Source: Aeromicrobium camelliae (lineage in GTDB: Bacteria > Actinomycetota > Actinomycetes > Propionibacteriales > Nocardioidaceae). From it: a stretch of 64,000 nucleotides of DNA. The stretch covers positions 245,916 to 309,915 of the forward strand of contig NZ_RQJX01000001.1 in assembly GCF_003850045.1 (NCBI RefSeq). Direction: 5' to 3'. The notes under the pieces were generated by a model. It worked only from the letters and a program-made list of their open reading frames with translations, was not told the origin of the DNA and ran no database searches. Position numbers and translations under genes: made by a program. Positions 10,774 through 18,971 of this stretch are shown in pieces (positions within the stretch are counted from its first letter, which is position 1; every line of letters starts with the position of its first letter).

Positions 10774-11234
10774 TGAGCACACGCTGGATGGACTCACCGA
10801 TCGGCGGACTGCGCATTCACGTGGCCGCCGGGCTCGTCACCCGGATCGAATTCGACGCACAACGGCGAGGCCGGCGGATCGACGACCTGCTGCTCGACTG
10901 CGCCGAGGCGCAGCTGAGGGAGTACTTCGCCGGCGAGCGACGCGAGTTCGACCTTCCGCTCGCGAACGACGGAACGGAGTTCCAGCAGAAGGTCTGGAAC
11001 GCGCTCCGGTCGATCCCGTACGGGCAGACCGCGACCTACGGCGAGATCGCGGCGCGTCTCGGGTACACGCCCGGGATCTCCCGTGCGGTGGGCGCCGCGA
11101 ACGGTGCCAATCCGATCCCGATCGTGGTGCCGTGTCACCGGGTGATCGGAGCCGACGGCACCCTCACGGGATACGCGGGCGGGGTCGAGCGCAAGAGGGT
11201 GCTGCTGGAGCTGGAGCAGCCGGCGCTGTTCTGA
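10773..11234 (+). CDS. ogt: Methylated-DNA--[protein]-cysteine S-methyltransferase
   Basis: Ogt removes O6-alkyl groups from guanine by suicide transfer to its own cysteine. The 153-residue protein has the catalytic PCHRV motif (Cys121), the recognition helix region [11 protein letters not shown], and the C-terminal GYAGGVERK. It starts within the stop codon of the Ada-AlkA gene (TGATG), so the two are translationally coupled. Together they cover methylphosphotriesters, 3-methylpurines and O6-methylguanine. The family length is typical and no residue is missing. Confidence 0.96.
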   Translation: MSTRWMDSPIGGLRIHVAAGLVTRIEFDAQRRGRRIDDLLLDCAEAQLREYFAGERREFDLPLANDGTEFQQKVWNALRSIPYGQTATYGEIAARLGYTPGISRAVGAANGANPIPIVVPCHRVIGADGTLTGYAGGVERKRVLLELEQPALF

Positions 11235-11286
11235 GCCTGTGGATGAAGCGCTCGACGTGGGGGCGGGCGCGATGGAGGCTGAGGCC

Positions 11287-11688
11287 ATGATCCTCGTGCA
11301 GACCGAAGCCGACCTCACCCGCTTCTGGCGTCTCGTCCGTGCCGGACTCGACGTCCCGAGTCCCCAGGTCTCGTTCGTCCTCATCGACGCCCACGGCGCT
11401 CCCTGCCCGCAGGTGACGACGATCGACGGACTCCCTTCACGGCCCACGACTCAGGTCGTGGAGCAGCTCGCGGAGGTCGTCGAGGAGTCGTACCGGCGCC
11501 TCACTCCGGGCGGGACGGCGGGACTGCTGTGGTCCCGGCCGGGGCGCGGTCCGATCCGTGCCGGTGAATCCGCATGGATGCGCCTGGTGGGGGACAGTCT
11601 CCGGCGCCGGCGGGTGGTCGCCTGGCCGGCGCACGTCGCCAACGACGCATACCTGCGCATCGTGGGCGCGGACGATCTCGCCGCGTGA
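11287..11688 (+). CDS. Hypothetical protein, conserved-looking, 133 residues
   Basis: No family was recognised. The protein begins MILVQTEADLTRFWRLVRAGLD and is rich in Arg, with PPS-like short segments but no signal peptide, membrane helix or metal motif. A GGAGG sequence 8 nt before the ATG at 11287 decides this start over in-frame GTG 11239 and ATG 11272. It follows ogt by about 50 bases in the same direction and ends just before the convergent IclR gene. Codon use matches its neighbours, so it is likely a real gene. Confidence 0.65.
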   Translation: MILVQTEADLTRFWRLVRAGLDVPSPQVSFVLIDAHGAPCPQVTTIDGLPSRPTTQVVEQLAEVVEESYRRLTPGGTAGLLWSRPGRGPIRAGESAWMRLVGDSLRRRRVVAWPAHVANDAYLRIVGADDLAA

Positions 11689-11693
11689 CCCGG

Positions 11694-12404
11694 TCAGCGA
11701 CGAAGGTTCTGGGAGAGCCGTTCGGCAGCCGCCACCACCGCGGGGGCGTGCATCCGACCGGGCTGGCGCGTCAGGCGCTCCAACGGGCCGGACACCGACA
11801 CCGCGGCGACGACCTTGCCGGAGGGTGAGCGCACCGGAGCCGAGACCGAACCCACGCCGGGCTCGCGCTCGCCGACACTCTGCGCCCAGCCGCGGCGGCG
11901 CACCGCGGACAGCTCGGCTGCGGAGAACGTCGCCTTGAGCAGGCCTTTGTTCATCCGCTCCGGGTCCTCCCACGCGAGCAGGATCTGCGCCGCCGAGCCG
12001 GCCGCCATGGTGAGCTGACCACCGACGGGGATGGAGTCGCGCAGACCGGTGGGACGGTCGGCCGCCGCCACGCAGACGCGGAAGTCGCCCTGTCGGCGGA
12101 ACAATTGTGCGGACTCGCCCGTGATGTCACGCAGGCGCGCGAGGACGGGGCCGGCGGCCGCGAGCAGCCGGTCCTCACCGGCGGCAGCGGCGAGTTCGCC
12201 CAGCCGCGGGCCGAGGATGAAGCGCCCCTGCATGTCGCGAGCAACCAGGCGGTGATGTTCGAGGGCCACCGCGAGACGATGGGCGGTGGGACGGGCGAGC
12301 CCGGTCGCGGCGACGAGGCCGGCGAGGGTGGCCGGACCCGGTTCCAGAGCGGCCAGGACGAGGGCGGCTTTGTCCAGAACGCCGACTCCGCTAGAGTTGT
12401 CCAT
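11694..12404 (-). CDS. ndgR: IclR-family regulator of leucine biosynthesis (NdgR/LtbR type)
   Basis: The 236-residue protein has an N-terminal winged helix (about 8-60: TLAGLVAATGLARPTAHRLAVAL) and a C-terminal IclR effector domain. Divergent location directly before leuCD is the conserved position of the actinobacterial NdgR/LtbR regulator, which controls leuCD and other amino-acid genes. The start was placed at MDNSSGVGVLDK. The -10-like CAGTAT before it overlaps the palindrome GATAC-N4-GTATC, suggesting autoregulation. The gene symbol rests on family plus context rather than a sequence search. Confidence 0.88.
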   Translation of the reverse strand: MDNSSGVGVLDKAALVLAALEPGPATLAGLVAATGLARPTAHRLAVALEHHRLVARDMQGRFILGPRLGELAAAAGEDRLLAAAGPVLARLRDITGESAQLFRRQGDFRVCVAAADRPTGLRDSIPVGGQLTMAAGSAAQILLAWEDPERMNKGLLKATFSAAELSAVRRRGWAQSVGEREPGVGSVSAPVRSPSGKVVAAVSVSGPLERLTRQPGRMHAPAVVAAAERLSQNLRR

Positions 12405-12409
12405 GCCTT

Positions 12410-12423
12410 GATACTGCCGTATC
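12410..12423. promoter_or_regulatory. Candidate operator GATAC-N4-GTATC between ndgR and leuC
   Basis: A perfect 5-bp inverted repeat lies in the 58-base gap between the divergent genes. It overlaps the likely -10 of ndgR and lies 40 bp before leuC, so one bound regulator could affect both promoters. Confidence 0.45.
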
Positions 12424-12428
12424 GCATG

Positions 12429-12456
12429 TTGAGACGCAAGTTCCCCGTCGTAGAAG
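12429..12456 (+). promoter_or_regulatory. Candidate leuCD promoter
   Basis: TTGAGA (12429-12434) and TAGAAG (12451-12456) are 16 bp apart. The -10 ends 6 nt before the GTG start of leuC, consistent with a leaderless message. Confidence 0.35.
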
Positions 12457-12462
12457 GGCACC

Positions 12463-13878
12463 GTGATGCCGAAGACACTCGCCGAGAAGATCTGGGACGA
12501 CCATGTCGTTCGTCAGGCCGAGGGAGAGCCTGACCTGCTCTTCATCGATCTCCACCTCATCCACGAGGTCACGAGCCCCCAGGCGTTCGACGGCCTCCGG
12601 CTCTCGGGCCGCACCGTGCGCCGCCCGGATCTGACCCTGGCGACCGAGGACCACAACATTCCCACGACGGACCTCGACAAGCCGATCGCCGACCCGGTGT
12701 CGCGCACGCAGGTCGAGACGCTGCGCCGCAACGCCGAGGAGTTCGGTGTGCGCCTGCACCCCATGGGCGACATCGACCAAGGCATCGTCCACGTCGTCGG
12801 CCCGCAGCTGGGTCTGACGCAGCCGGGCATGACGATCGTGTGCGGCGACTCGCACACCTCCACGCACGGCGCGTTCGGGTCGATCGCCTTCGGCATCGGC
12901 ACGAGCGAGGTCGAGCACGTGCTGGCGACCCAGACGCTGCCGCAGGCCAAGCCGAAGATGATGGCCGTCGAGGTCACCGGCGAACTGCCCGCGGGCTCCA
13001 CCGCCAAGGACCTCATCCTCGCGCTCATCGCGCAGGAGACCACCGGCGGCGGGCAGGGTTACATCGTGGAGTACCGCGGTGAGGCCATCCGCAAGCTCTC
13101 GATGGAAGAGCGCATGACGATCTGCAACATGTCGATCGAGTGGGGCGCGAAGGCCGGTCTCATCGCGCCCGACGAGACGACCTTCGAGTACATCAAGGGC
13201 CGCGCTCACGCACCGGCCGGCGACGAGTGGGATGCCGCCGTGGCCTACTGGAAGGGCCTCGTCACGGACGAGGGCGCGACCTTCGACAAGGTCGTCACCC
13301 TCGACGCCTCCGCCGTCACGCCGTTCGTCACATGGGGCACCAACCCCGGTCAGGGCGTTCCGTTGTCGGAGCGCGTGCCGGACCCCGCCTCCTTCGAGGA
13401 CCCGATCGAGCGCGAGGCGGCCGAGAACGCGCTGCGCTACATGGGCCTGGAGGCCGGGACGCCGATGCGCGACATCGCCGTCGACACCGTCTTCATCGGT
13501 TCGTGCACCAACGGCCGCATCTCGGACCTGCGTCGCGCCGCCGAGCTCATCAAGGGCCGCAAGGTCGCCGAGAACACGCGCGTCCTGGTCGTGCCGGGCT
13601 CGGTCCGGGTCCGGCTGCAGGCCGAGGAAGAGGGCCTCGACGTCATCTTCAAGGAGGCCGGCGCCGAATGGCGAGGGGCCGGATGCTCGATGTGCCTGGG
13701 GATGAACCCCGACCAGCTCACGCCGGGGGAGCGCAGCGCCTCCACCTCCAACCGCAACTTCGAGGGCCGGCAGGGCAAGGGCGGTCGCACGCACCTCGTC
13801 TCGCCCGATGTCGCCGTCGCCACCGGGGTCTTGGGCCATCTGGCCAGCCCCGCCGACCTGGACAAGGCAGGAGTCTGA
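12463..13878 (+). CDS. leuC: 3-isopropylmalate dehydratase large subunit
   Basis: LeuC with LeuD isomerises 2- to 3-isopropylmalate. The 471-residue aconitase-like protein carries the three [4Fe-4S] ligands: Cys348 in FIGSCTNGR, and Cys408 and Cys411 in [11 protein letters not shown]. The [11 protein letters not shown] and [13 protein letters not shown] motifs are also present. Translation may start at GTG 12463 or ATG 12466. leuD follows after two bases. Regulation by the divergent IclR protein is expected from its position. Confidence 0.97.
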   Translation: MMPKTLAEKIWDDHVVRQAEGEPDLLFIDLHLIHEVTSPQAFDGLRLSGRTVRRPDLTLATEDHNIPTTDLDKPIADPVSRTQVETLRRNAEEFGVRLHPMGDIDQGIVHVVGPQLGLTQPGMTIVCGDSHTSTHGAFGSIAFGIGTSEVEHVLATQTLPQAKPKMMAVEVTGELPAGSTAKDLILALIAQETTGGGQGYIVEYRGEAIRKLSMEERMTICNMSIEWGAKAGLIAPDETTFEYIKGRAHAPAGDEWDAAVAYWKGLVTDEGATFDKVVTLDASAVTPFVTWGTNPGQGVPLSERVPDPASFEDPIEREAAENALRYMGLEAGTPMRDIAVDTVFIGSCTNGRISDLRRAAELIKGRKVAENTRVLVVPGSVRVRLQAEEEGLDVIFKEAGAEWRGAGCSMCLGMNPDQLTPGERSASTSNRNFEGRQGKGGRTHLVSPDVAVATGVLGHLASPADLDKAGV

Positions 13879-13880
13879 CC

Positions 13881-14480
13881 ATGGAACGCTTCACGACCCA
13901 CACCGGCGTCGGCGCTCCGCTGCGGCGCAGCAACGTGGACACCGACCAGATCATCCCCGCGGTCTACCTCAAGCGGGTCACCCGCACGGGGTTCGAGGAC
14001 GGATTGTTCGCCGCCTGGCGAAACGATCCGGAGTTCGTCCTGAACCAGGACGCCTACCGCAACGCCACCGTGCTGGTGGCCGGGCCGGACTTCGGTACCG
14101 GCTCCTCGCGCGAGCACGCCGTCTGGGCGCTGCAGAACTACGGCTTCAAGGTCGTCATCAGCCCCCGCTTCGGCGACATCTTCCGCGGCAATTCGGGGAA
14201 GGCGGGCTTGCTCGCCGCGCAGGTCGACGACAAGGTCGTCACGGCGTTGTGGGAGTACCTCGAGGCGAACCCGGGCGCCCCGGTCACGGTCGACCTCGAA
14301 GCGCGCACGGTCAGTGCCGGGGAAGGGCTCGATCGCATCGAGGACTCGTTCACGATCGACGACTACACGCGCTGGCGTCTGCTTGAAGGGCTCGACGACA
14401 TCGCCATCACGTTGTCCCACGCCGACGAGATCGCGGCCTATGAGGCCGCGCGCCCGTCGTTCAAGCCCGCGACACTCTGA
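13881..14480 (+). CDS. leuD: 3-isopropylmalate dehydratase small subunit
   Basis: LeuD is the swivelling domain that completes the isopropylmalate isomerase active site. The 199 residues show the family signatures [29 protein letters not shown] and [14 protein letters not shown]. It is two bases downstream of leuC, in the normal two-gene unit, and a strong hairpin follows its stop. Full length, nothing missing. Confidence 0.97.
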   Translation: MERFTTHTGVGAPLRRSNVDTDQIIPAVYLKRVTRTGFEDGLFAAWRNDPEFVLNQDAYRNATVLVAGPDFGTGSSREHAVWALQNYGFKVVISPRFGDIFRGNSGKAGLLAAQVDDKVVTALWEYLEANPGAPVTVDLEARTVSAGEGLDRIEDSFTIDDYTRWRLLEGLDDIAITLSHADEIAAYEAARPSFKPATL

Positions 14481-14497
14481 CGTTGCTCCGTCGCGCT

Positions 14498-14534
14498 GAC
14501 GAGCCCCCGGTGATCAGATCACCGGGGGCTCGTC
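14498..14534 (+). terminator. Terminator-like hairpin after leuD
   Basis: Perfect 18-bp arms (14498-14515 and 14517-14534, core GAGCCCCCGG) are separated by a single base. No T-tract follows, so it is a strong stem rather than a textbook intrinsic terminator. Confidence 0.65.
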
Positions 14535-14564
14535 GCATCTCGTCGGCAGGAAACGGTCGAAGAA

Positions 14565-14592
14565 TAACCATATAAAGCTCGCCATATGGTTA
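14565..14592. promoter_or_regulatory. AT-rich inverted repeat TAACCATAT-N10-ATATGGTTA
   Basis: Arms of 9 bp (14565-14573 and 14584-14592) are perfectly complementary and stand out as AT-rich in this GC-rich region. The spacer contains TATAAA, a possible -10. It lies about 115 bp before the gene at 14706 and could be an operator for an unseen regulator. Confidence 0.45.
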
Positions 14593-14705
14593 TGGTGTGT
14601 GGTGGCGATGGCGGCCTGGGGATAAACCGGGCCGGACACCCCCGATCTGTCAGCTCGGCTCCCTACCGTCATCGCCACTACCCGTCTGCAACGAAGGGAC
14701 ACCCG

Positions 14706-15023
14706 GTGACCAGCACTGTTCAGGAGACCTGCCCGCGGTGGTGCGAACGCGACCACGCCACCGACGACCCGCCCGAGTCGCGCTTCCACGAGCAGGTGCT
14801 CGCGGACTTCCCGGCCGTCGTGGGCCACCGTCCCGACCTCGCCGACCCGCCCGTCGGCCTCGCCGAGGACGTCGTCGTCCGGCGCGTCCGCTACTTCCAT
14901 GCGCCCCAGACGTGGCTCGTGATCGAGGAGGCCGAGGACGCCGCGCGGCATCTGGTGCTCTCTCTCGACGCCGCGGCCCCGCTGATGTCGGCGCTGCAAC
15001 TGGTGACGCGCGACGGCGGCTGA
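14706..15023 (+). CDS. Small DUF6907-like hypothetical protein
   Basis: The 105-residue product begins with CPRWCERDHATDDP, a Cys/His pattern close to the PCPSWC...H start of DUF6907-type actinobacterial proteins. It ends with a helical segment (AAAPLMSALQLV). The function is unknown; the two Cys plus His could bind a metal (inference). The GTG at 14706 was chosen because the conserved part begins here. The frame is open back to 14586, where a TATAAA-containing palindrome sits. It is isolated between the leuD hairpin and plsC. Confidence 0.6.
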   Translation: MTSTVQETCPRWCERDHATDDPPESRFHEQVLADFPAVVGHRPDLADPPVGLAEDVVVRRVRYFHAPQTWLVIEEAEDAARHLVLSLDAAAPLMSALQLVTRDGG

Positions 15024-15047
15024 CAGCGGGAGGCCGTCCGATCCCGG

Positions 15048-15053
15048 TAGTCT
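15048..15053 (+). promoter_or_regulatory. -10-like element (TAGTCT) of plsC
   Basis: TAGTCT is 6 nt before the ATG at 15060. Confidence 0.45.
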
Positions 15054-15059
15054 CGGGGC

Positions 15060-15797
15060 ATGCCTGCCCCACCGATGTCGCGCACCATGCGCGTGATCAT
15101 CTGGGTGCTGCGTCCCCTCCTGATGGTGCTCACCCGGCGCGACTGGCAGGGCGCGGACAAGCTGCCCGAGCCCGGGTACATCATCGCGGTCAACCACCTG
15201 TCGTGGACCGACCCCGTGCTGTTCGGACACTGGCTCGCCGACCACGGCATCGCTCCGCGGTACCTCGCCAAAGACCCGCTCTTTCGCGTCGCGGGCCTCG
15301 GCCCGATCCTGCGGGCGACCCACCAGATTCCGGTGTACCGCGGCACGGCGGGGGCGGCGCAGTCGCTGCGGGCCGCCATCGACGCGGTCGACGAGGGTGG
15401 CATTCTCACGATCTACCCCGAGGGCACCATGACCCGCGACCCCGCTGCCTGGCCGATGAGCGGCCGCACGGGCGCGGTGCGCATCGCGCACGCCACCGGG
15501 CGTCCCCTCGTGCCCGTCGCGCAATGGGGGCCGCAGCAGATTCTCTGGCCGTACGCCAAGCGGCCACGGATCTTCCCCCGGGCCACGATCCACGTCCGGG
15601 TGGGCGACCCGCTCGACCTGTCCGACCTGGGCGCCCACCCCACCGAGGCGCAGATCGTCGCGGCCACGGAGCGGCTCATGGACGCGATCACCGACTTGCA
15701 GGCCGACATCCGCGGTGAGCGTCCGACTACGCCGCGCATCGACATCCACACGCTCGGGGCGCCCCGCACGAGCTACCGTCCCGAGGAGGAACGCTGA
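15060..15797 (+). CDS. plsC: 1-acylglycerol-3-phosphate acyltransferase family protein
   Basis: The 245-residue PlsC-family enzyme acylates lysophosphatidic acid or a related acceptor in membrane lipid synthesis. It has the catalytic NHLSWTD motif (His46, Asp51), a basic stretch in YRGTAGAAQSLR, and the acceptor-binding YPEGTMTRD. One N-terminal hydrophobic helix anchors it. Its stop overlaps the gpsA start (TGATG). That makes a phospholipid unit: GpsA makes glycerol-3-phosphate and PlsC uses its acylated form. Substrate specificity is inferred. Confidence 0.9.
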   Translation: MPAPPMSRTMRVIIWVLRPLLMVLTRRDWQGADKLPEPGYIIAVNHLSWTDPVLFGHWLADHGIAPRYLAKDPLFRVAGLGPILRATHQIPVYRGTAGAAQSLRAAIDAVDEGGILTIYPEGTMTRDPAAWPMSGRTGAVRIAHATGRPLVPVAQWGPQQILWPYAKRPRIFPRATIHVRVGDPLDLSDLGAHPTEAQIVAATERLMDAITDLQADIRGERPTTPRIDIHTLGAPRTSYRPEEER

Positions 15798-16798
15798 TGG
15801 TCGCGACCGCTGTGATGGGAGCGGGGTCGTGGGGGACGGCGTTCTCGATCGTCCTGGCCGACGCCGGCAACGACGTCCGGCTGTGGGGTCGTCGTCCCGA
15901 GCTGTGCGAGCAGATCAACGCCACGCGTCAGAACGGCGACTACCTGCCGGGTATCGAGCTCCCCGAGGGCATCACCGCCTCGCATGACGCCGCGGAGGTG
16001 CTCGCCGGCGCCCGTGTCGTGGTGCTGGCGGTTCCGTCGCAGCAGTTGCGACCGAACCTCGAGAAGTGGGCTCCGCACATCCCCGAGGACGCGGTGTTGG
16101 TCAGCCTCATGAAGGGCGTGGAGCTGGGCACTCGTCAGCGCATGACGCAGGTCATCGCCGAGATCACCGGCGCCGGTCCCGAGCGGCTCGCCGTGGTGAC
16201 CGGGCCCAACCTCGCCAAGGAGATCGCGCGCCGGGAGCCGGCAGCGAGCGTGGTGGCGTGCGCTGACCCGGACGTTGCGGAGTTCCTGCAGAAGTGGTGC
16301 CACACGCCCGGCTTCCGCCCGTACACCAACACGGACGTGGTCGGCTCCGAACTCGCCGGCGCCACCAAGAACGTCATCGCGCTCGCCGTCGGTGTCTGCG
16401 ACGGTCTGGGCTACGGCGACAACTCCAAGGCCTCGGTCATCACTCGCGGGCTGGCCGAGACCACGCGCCTGGGCATGAAGATGGGCGCCGACCCGATGAC
16501 CTTCGCCGGTCTCGCCGGACTCGGCGACCTCGTCGCCACCTGTTCGTCCCCGTTGTCGCGCAACCGCACGTTCGGCCAGAAGCTGGGAGAGGGGCTCACC
16601 GTCCAGGAGGCCAGCGGTCACACCCGCCAGGTCGCCGAGGGTGCCAAATCCTGCACCTCGATTGCCGAGCTGGCCGAACTGCACGGCGTGGACATGCCGA
16701 TCGTCGAGCACGTGCGGGCCCTCGTCGAGGGACGGATGGGCCCGCAGGAACTGGTTGCGGCGATGATCAGCCGCGAGGCCAAGCCCGAAGTCCGCTGA
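15797..16798 (+). CDS. gpsA: Glycerol-3-phosphate dehydrogenase [NAD(P)+]
   Basis: GpsA reduces dihydroxyacetone phosphate to sn-glycerol-3-phosphate for phospholipids. The 333-residue protein has the nucleotide-binding MGAGSWGTAF (residues 7-16), the catalytic-lysine region GPNLAKEIA, and the C-terminal substrate domain ELAGATKNVIALAVG and GLAGLGDLVATC. It is translationally coupled to plsC and convergent with the next gene, with one base between stops. Confidence 0.96.
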   Translation: MVATAVMGAGSWGTAFSIVLADAGNDVRLWGRRPELCEQINATRQNGDYLPGIELPEGITASHDAAEVLAGARVVVLAVPSQQLRPNLEKWAPHIPEDAVLVSLMKGVELGTRQRMTQVIAEITGAGPERLAVVTGPNLAKEIARREPAASVVACADPDVAEFLQKWCHTPGFRPYTNTDVVGSELAGATKNVIALAVGVCDGLGYGDNSKASVITRGLAETTRLGMKMGADPMTFAGLAGLGDLVATCSSPLSRNRTFGQKLGEGLTVQEASGHTRQVAEGAKSCTSIAELAELHGVDMPIVEHVRALVEGRMGPQELVAAMISREAKPEVR

Positions 16799-16799
16799 C

Positions 16800-17846
16800 T
16801 CAGGCGCCCAGCGCGGCCTCGATATCGGTCCACAGATCGTCGACGTCCTCGATGCCCACCGAGAGGCGGATGAGCCCGGCCGGGATCGTCGGCGCTTCGT
16901 TGGCATGGCGGCGCCGCCGTTCCCAGGTCGACTCCACGCCGCCGAGGCTCGTCGCGTAGCGCACGAGGCTGCTGGCCTCGGTGGCACGCTGCGCGCGGTG
17001 CGGATCGTCCAGGACGATGCCGACGATCGTGCCGAAGCCGGGGTAGCGGATCTCGTCGACGAGCGTGCTCTCGCGCAGCCGCTCCACGAGCTCGCGGGCG
17101 TTCTGCTCGGCGCGGTCGAGCCGCACATGCAGGGTGCGGATGCCACGGGTGGTCAACCAGGACTCCAGGGCACCCGGGATGGCGCCGTGGTCGTGCCGGT
17201 GCGCGCGCAACCGCTCGTACAGGTCGGGGTCGCGGGTCACGGTCAGGCCGAGGATGACGTCGCTGTGCCCGGCGAGCAGCTTGGACGCCGAGTGCGTCAC
17301 GATGTCGGCACCGAGTTCGAGCGGCTGGGCGCGCAGCGGTGAGTTGAAGGTGTTGTCGACGGCCACGAGGGCACCGGCGTCGTGGGCGGCCCCGATGAGG
17401 GTGGGCAGATCGGCCACCTCGAGGGCGGGGTTGGTCGGCGACTCGAGCCACACGAGCGCCGCGCCGCTCATCGCCTCGATCGTCGCTCCCGTGTCGGACA
17501 CGTCGACGAGCTTGACGTCGAGGTCCGGGCGCGAGGTCAGCTGCTTGGCCGTGCCGTAGTAGCCGTGGTGGGGCGCGACGACGCGGCTCCCGGACGCGAC
17601 GAGGGAGAAGACCGCCGACGACGCCGCGATCCCCGAGGCGAACGCGAGGGCCTGTCCCTTCTCCAGCTCCCCGACGACCTGTTCGAGCGGCGCCCACACC
17701 GGGTTGCCCGCCCGTGCGTAATCCGCGGCCCCGCCGGGGACGAGCGCGCTCGCCAAGGTGATCGGCGCGGAGAGCGGATCGCCCGGTTCGTGGGGTCGTC
17801 CGACCGAGACGGCGATGGACGAGGGGGTGAGGTCGCGTGGCGTCAT
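16800..17846 (-). CDS. Cys/Met metabolism PLP-dependent enzyme (cystathionine gamma-lyase/synthase family)
   Basis: The 348-residue fold-type I enzyme has the PLP lysine in THSASKLLAGHSD (Lys189), the phosphate-binding ASGIAASSAVF and the aspartate of VAVDNTFNSP. The family includes cystathionine gamma-synthase, gamma-lyase, beta-lyase and methionine gamma-lyase, and sequence alone does not choose between them. The usual tyrosine of the YxRxxNP motif appears as DYARAGNP, which fits gamma-synthase/lyase members. Length is slightly short (usual 380). It is divergent from ddl with 36 bases between start codons. Confidence 0.9.
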   Translation of the reverse strand: MTPRDLTPSSIAVSVGRPHEPGDPLSAPITLASALVPGGAADYARAGNPVWAPLEQVVGELEKGQALAFASGIAASSAVFSLVASGSRVVAPHHGYYGTAKQLTSRPDLDVKLVDVSDTGATIEAMSGAALVWLESPTNPALEVADLPTLIGAAHDAGALVAVDNTFNSPLRAQPLELGADIVTHSASKLLAGHSDVILGLTVTRDPDLYERLRAHRHDHGAIPGALESWLTTRGIRTLHVRLDRAEQNARELVERLRESTLVDEIRYPGFGTIVGIVLDDPHRAQRATEASSLVRYATSLGGVESTWERRRRHANEAPTIPAGLIRLSVGIEDVDDLWTDIEAALGA

Positions 17847-17852
17847 GAGTCC

Positions 17853-17858
17853 ATTGTC
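17853..17858 (-). promoter_or_regulatory. -10-like element (GACAAT) of the Cys/Met PLP gene
   Basis: GACAAT is 6 nt before the ATG at 17846, only 10 bp from the oppositely directed ddl -10. Confidence 0.4.
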
Positions 17859-17868
17859 CTCGCCCCGG

Positions 17869-17874
17869 TACGCT
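17869..17874 (+). promoter_or_regulatory. -10-like element (TACGCT) of ddl
   Basis: TACGCT is 8 nt before the ATG at 17883. Confidence 0.4.
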
Positions 17875-17882
17875 GCTGGACG

Positions 17883-18950
17883 ATGACCGGTTCAAAGCGC
17901 GTGCGTGTGGCAGTCGTGTTCGGCGGACGATCCAGTGAGCACGGCGTGTCGTGCCTCACCGCCCGCGAGGTGATGGCGGTGATCGACCGCGACCGTTACG
18001 AGGTCCTCCCGGTCGGCATCACCCCCGACGGCCGGTGGGTCGAGGAGACCGGCGAGTGGGACGACCTCGCGCCCGGCACTCTCCCGCAGGTCCGTGTCGA
18101 CCGCCCGGCGTTCTCCTGGGACCGCCTCCGAGACGAGGTCGATGTGGTCTTCCCGCTGCTGCACGGCCCGTGGGGCGAGGACGGCACCATCCAGGGTCTG
18201 CTCGAGATGGCGGACGTCCCGTACGTCGGCGCGGGTGTGCTCGCCAGCGCGGCCGCCATGGACAAGCCCTTCACCAAGACGGTGTTCTCCGCCGCGGGGC
18301 TGCCCCAGCTCCCGTACGTGACGGTGCTCCCGTGGGAGTGGGAGGCCAACCCCGGCCGCGCCATCGACCGTATCCACGCTCTCGGCCTGCCGGTCTTCGT
18401 CAAGCCCGCCCGCGCCGGCTCGAGTTCGGGCGTGACGATGGTGAACGACTGGGCCTACCTCGAGGACGCTGTCGAGGCGGCTCGCAAGCTGGACCCGAAG
18501 ATCGTCGTGGAGGCCGCCGCGCACGGCAAGCGGGAGGTCGAGTGCGCTGTGGTGCAGGACCTCGACGGCATGCCCGTGGCCAGCGAGGTCGGTGAGATCG
18601 TCGTCGACGAATCCGCCTCGCACGACTATTACGACTTCTCGGCCAAGTACCTCGACGGCAGCAGCCAGAACGTCATTCCGGCCGACATCGATCCCACGAC
18701 GCGGGAGCGGATCCGCGCCTACGCCTTGCAGGCCTTCGACGCCATCGGTTGCGAGGGGCTCGCGCGCGTCGACTTCTTCCTCACCGACTCGGCCGACGGC
18801 GGGCTGGTGATCAACGAGATCAACACGATGCCCGGCTTCACGCCGTTCTCGATGTTCCCCAAGGCCTGGGAGGCGTCCGGTCTGGCCTACGCCGACCTGG
18901 TGGAGCGGCTGCTGCAGCTCGCGCTCAAGCGGCCGACCGGCCTGCGCTGA
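17883..18950 (+). CDS. ddl: D-alanine--D-alanine ligase
   Basis: Ddl makes D-Ala-D-Ala for peptidoglycan precursors. The 355-residue ATP-grasp protein has FGGRSSEHGVSC near the N-terminus, FPLLHGPWGEDGTIQG, the lid KPARAGSSSGV and the metal-binding end NEINTMPGFTP. These match vancomycin-sensitive D-Ala-D-Ala ligases (a D-lactate ligase would differ at the omega loop, here HDYYDFSAKY). It shares a very short divergent promoter region with the PLP enzyme gene. A small palindrome overlaps its end. Confidence 0.96.
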   Translation: MTGSKRVRVAVVFGGRSSEHGVSCLTAREVMAVIDRDRYEVLPVGITPDGRWVEETGEWDDLAPGTLPQVRVDRPAFSWDRLRDEVDVVFPLLHGPWGEDGTIQGLLEMADVPYVGAGVLASAAAMDKPFTKTVFSAAGLPQLPYVTVLPWEWEANPGRAIDRIHALGLPVFVKPARAGSSSGVTMVNDWAYLEDAVEAARKLDPKIVVEAAAHGKREVECAVVQDLDGMPVASEVGEIVVDESASHDYYDFSAKYLDGSSQNVIPADIDPTTRERIRAYALQAFDAIGCEGLARVDFFLTDSADGGLVINEINTMPGFTPFSMFPKAWEASGLAYADLVERLLQLALKRPTGLR

Positions 18951-18956
18951 GCGCGC

Positions 18957-18971
18957 CCGGCTCAGAGCCGG
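18957..18971. terminator. Short bidirectional hairpin between ddl and the AsnC-domain gene
   Basis: CCGGCTC-A-GAGCCGG forms a 7-bp stem across the 11-base gap between convergent genes and the last codons of the downstream one. No T-tract. Confidence 0.3.

Noticed and set aside
11239..11286. Longer start for the hypothetical gene after ogt
   Set aside because: ATG 11287 has GGAGG at the right distance, and the added residues carry no conserved character.
14586..14705. Extension of the DUF6907-like gene back to ATG 14586
   Set aside because: The added 40 residues are low-complexity, the family begins at the GTG 14706 start, and the ATG lies inside the AT-rich dyad.
16800..17846. Calling the PLP enzyme specifically metB, metC or mgl
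   Set aside because: The visible residues are shared by all these enzymes; only a phylogeny or assay could choose.
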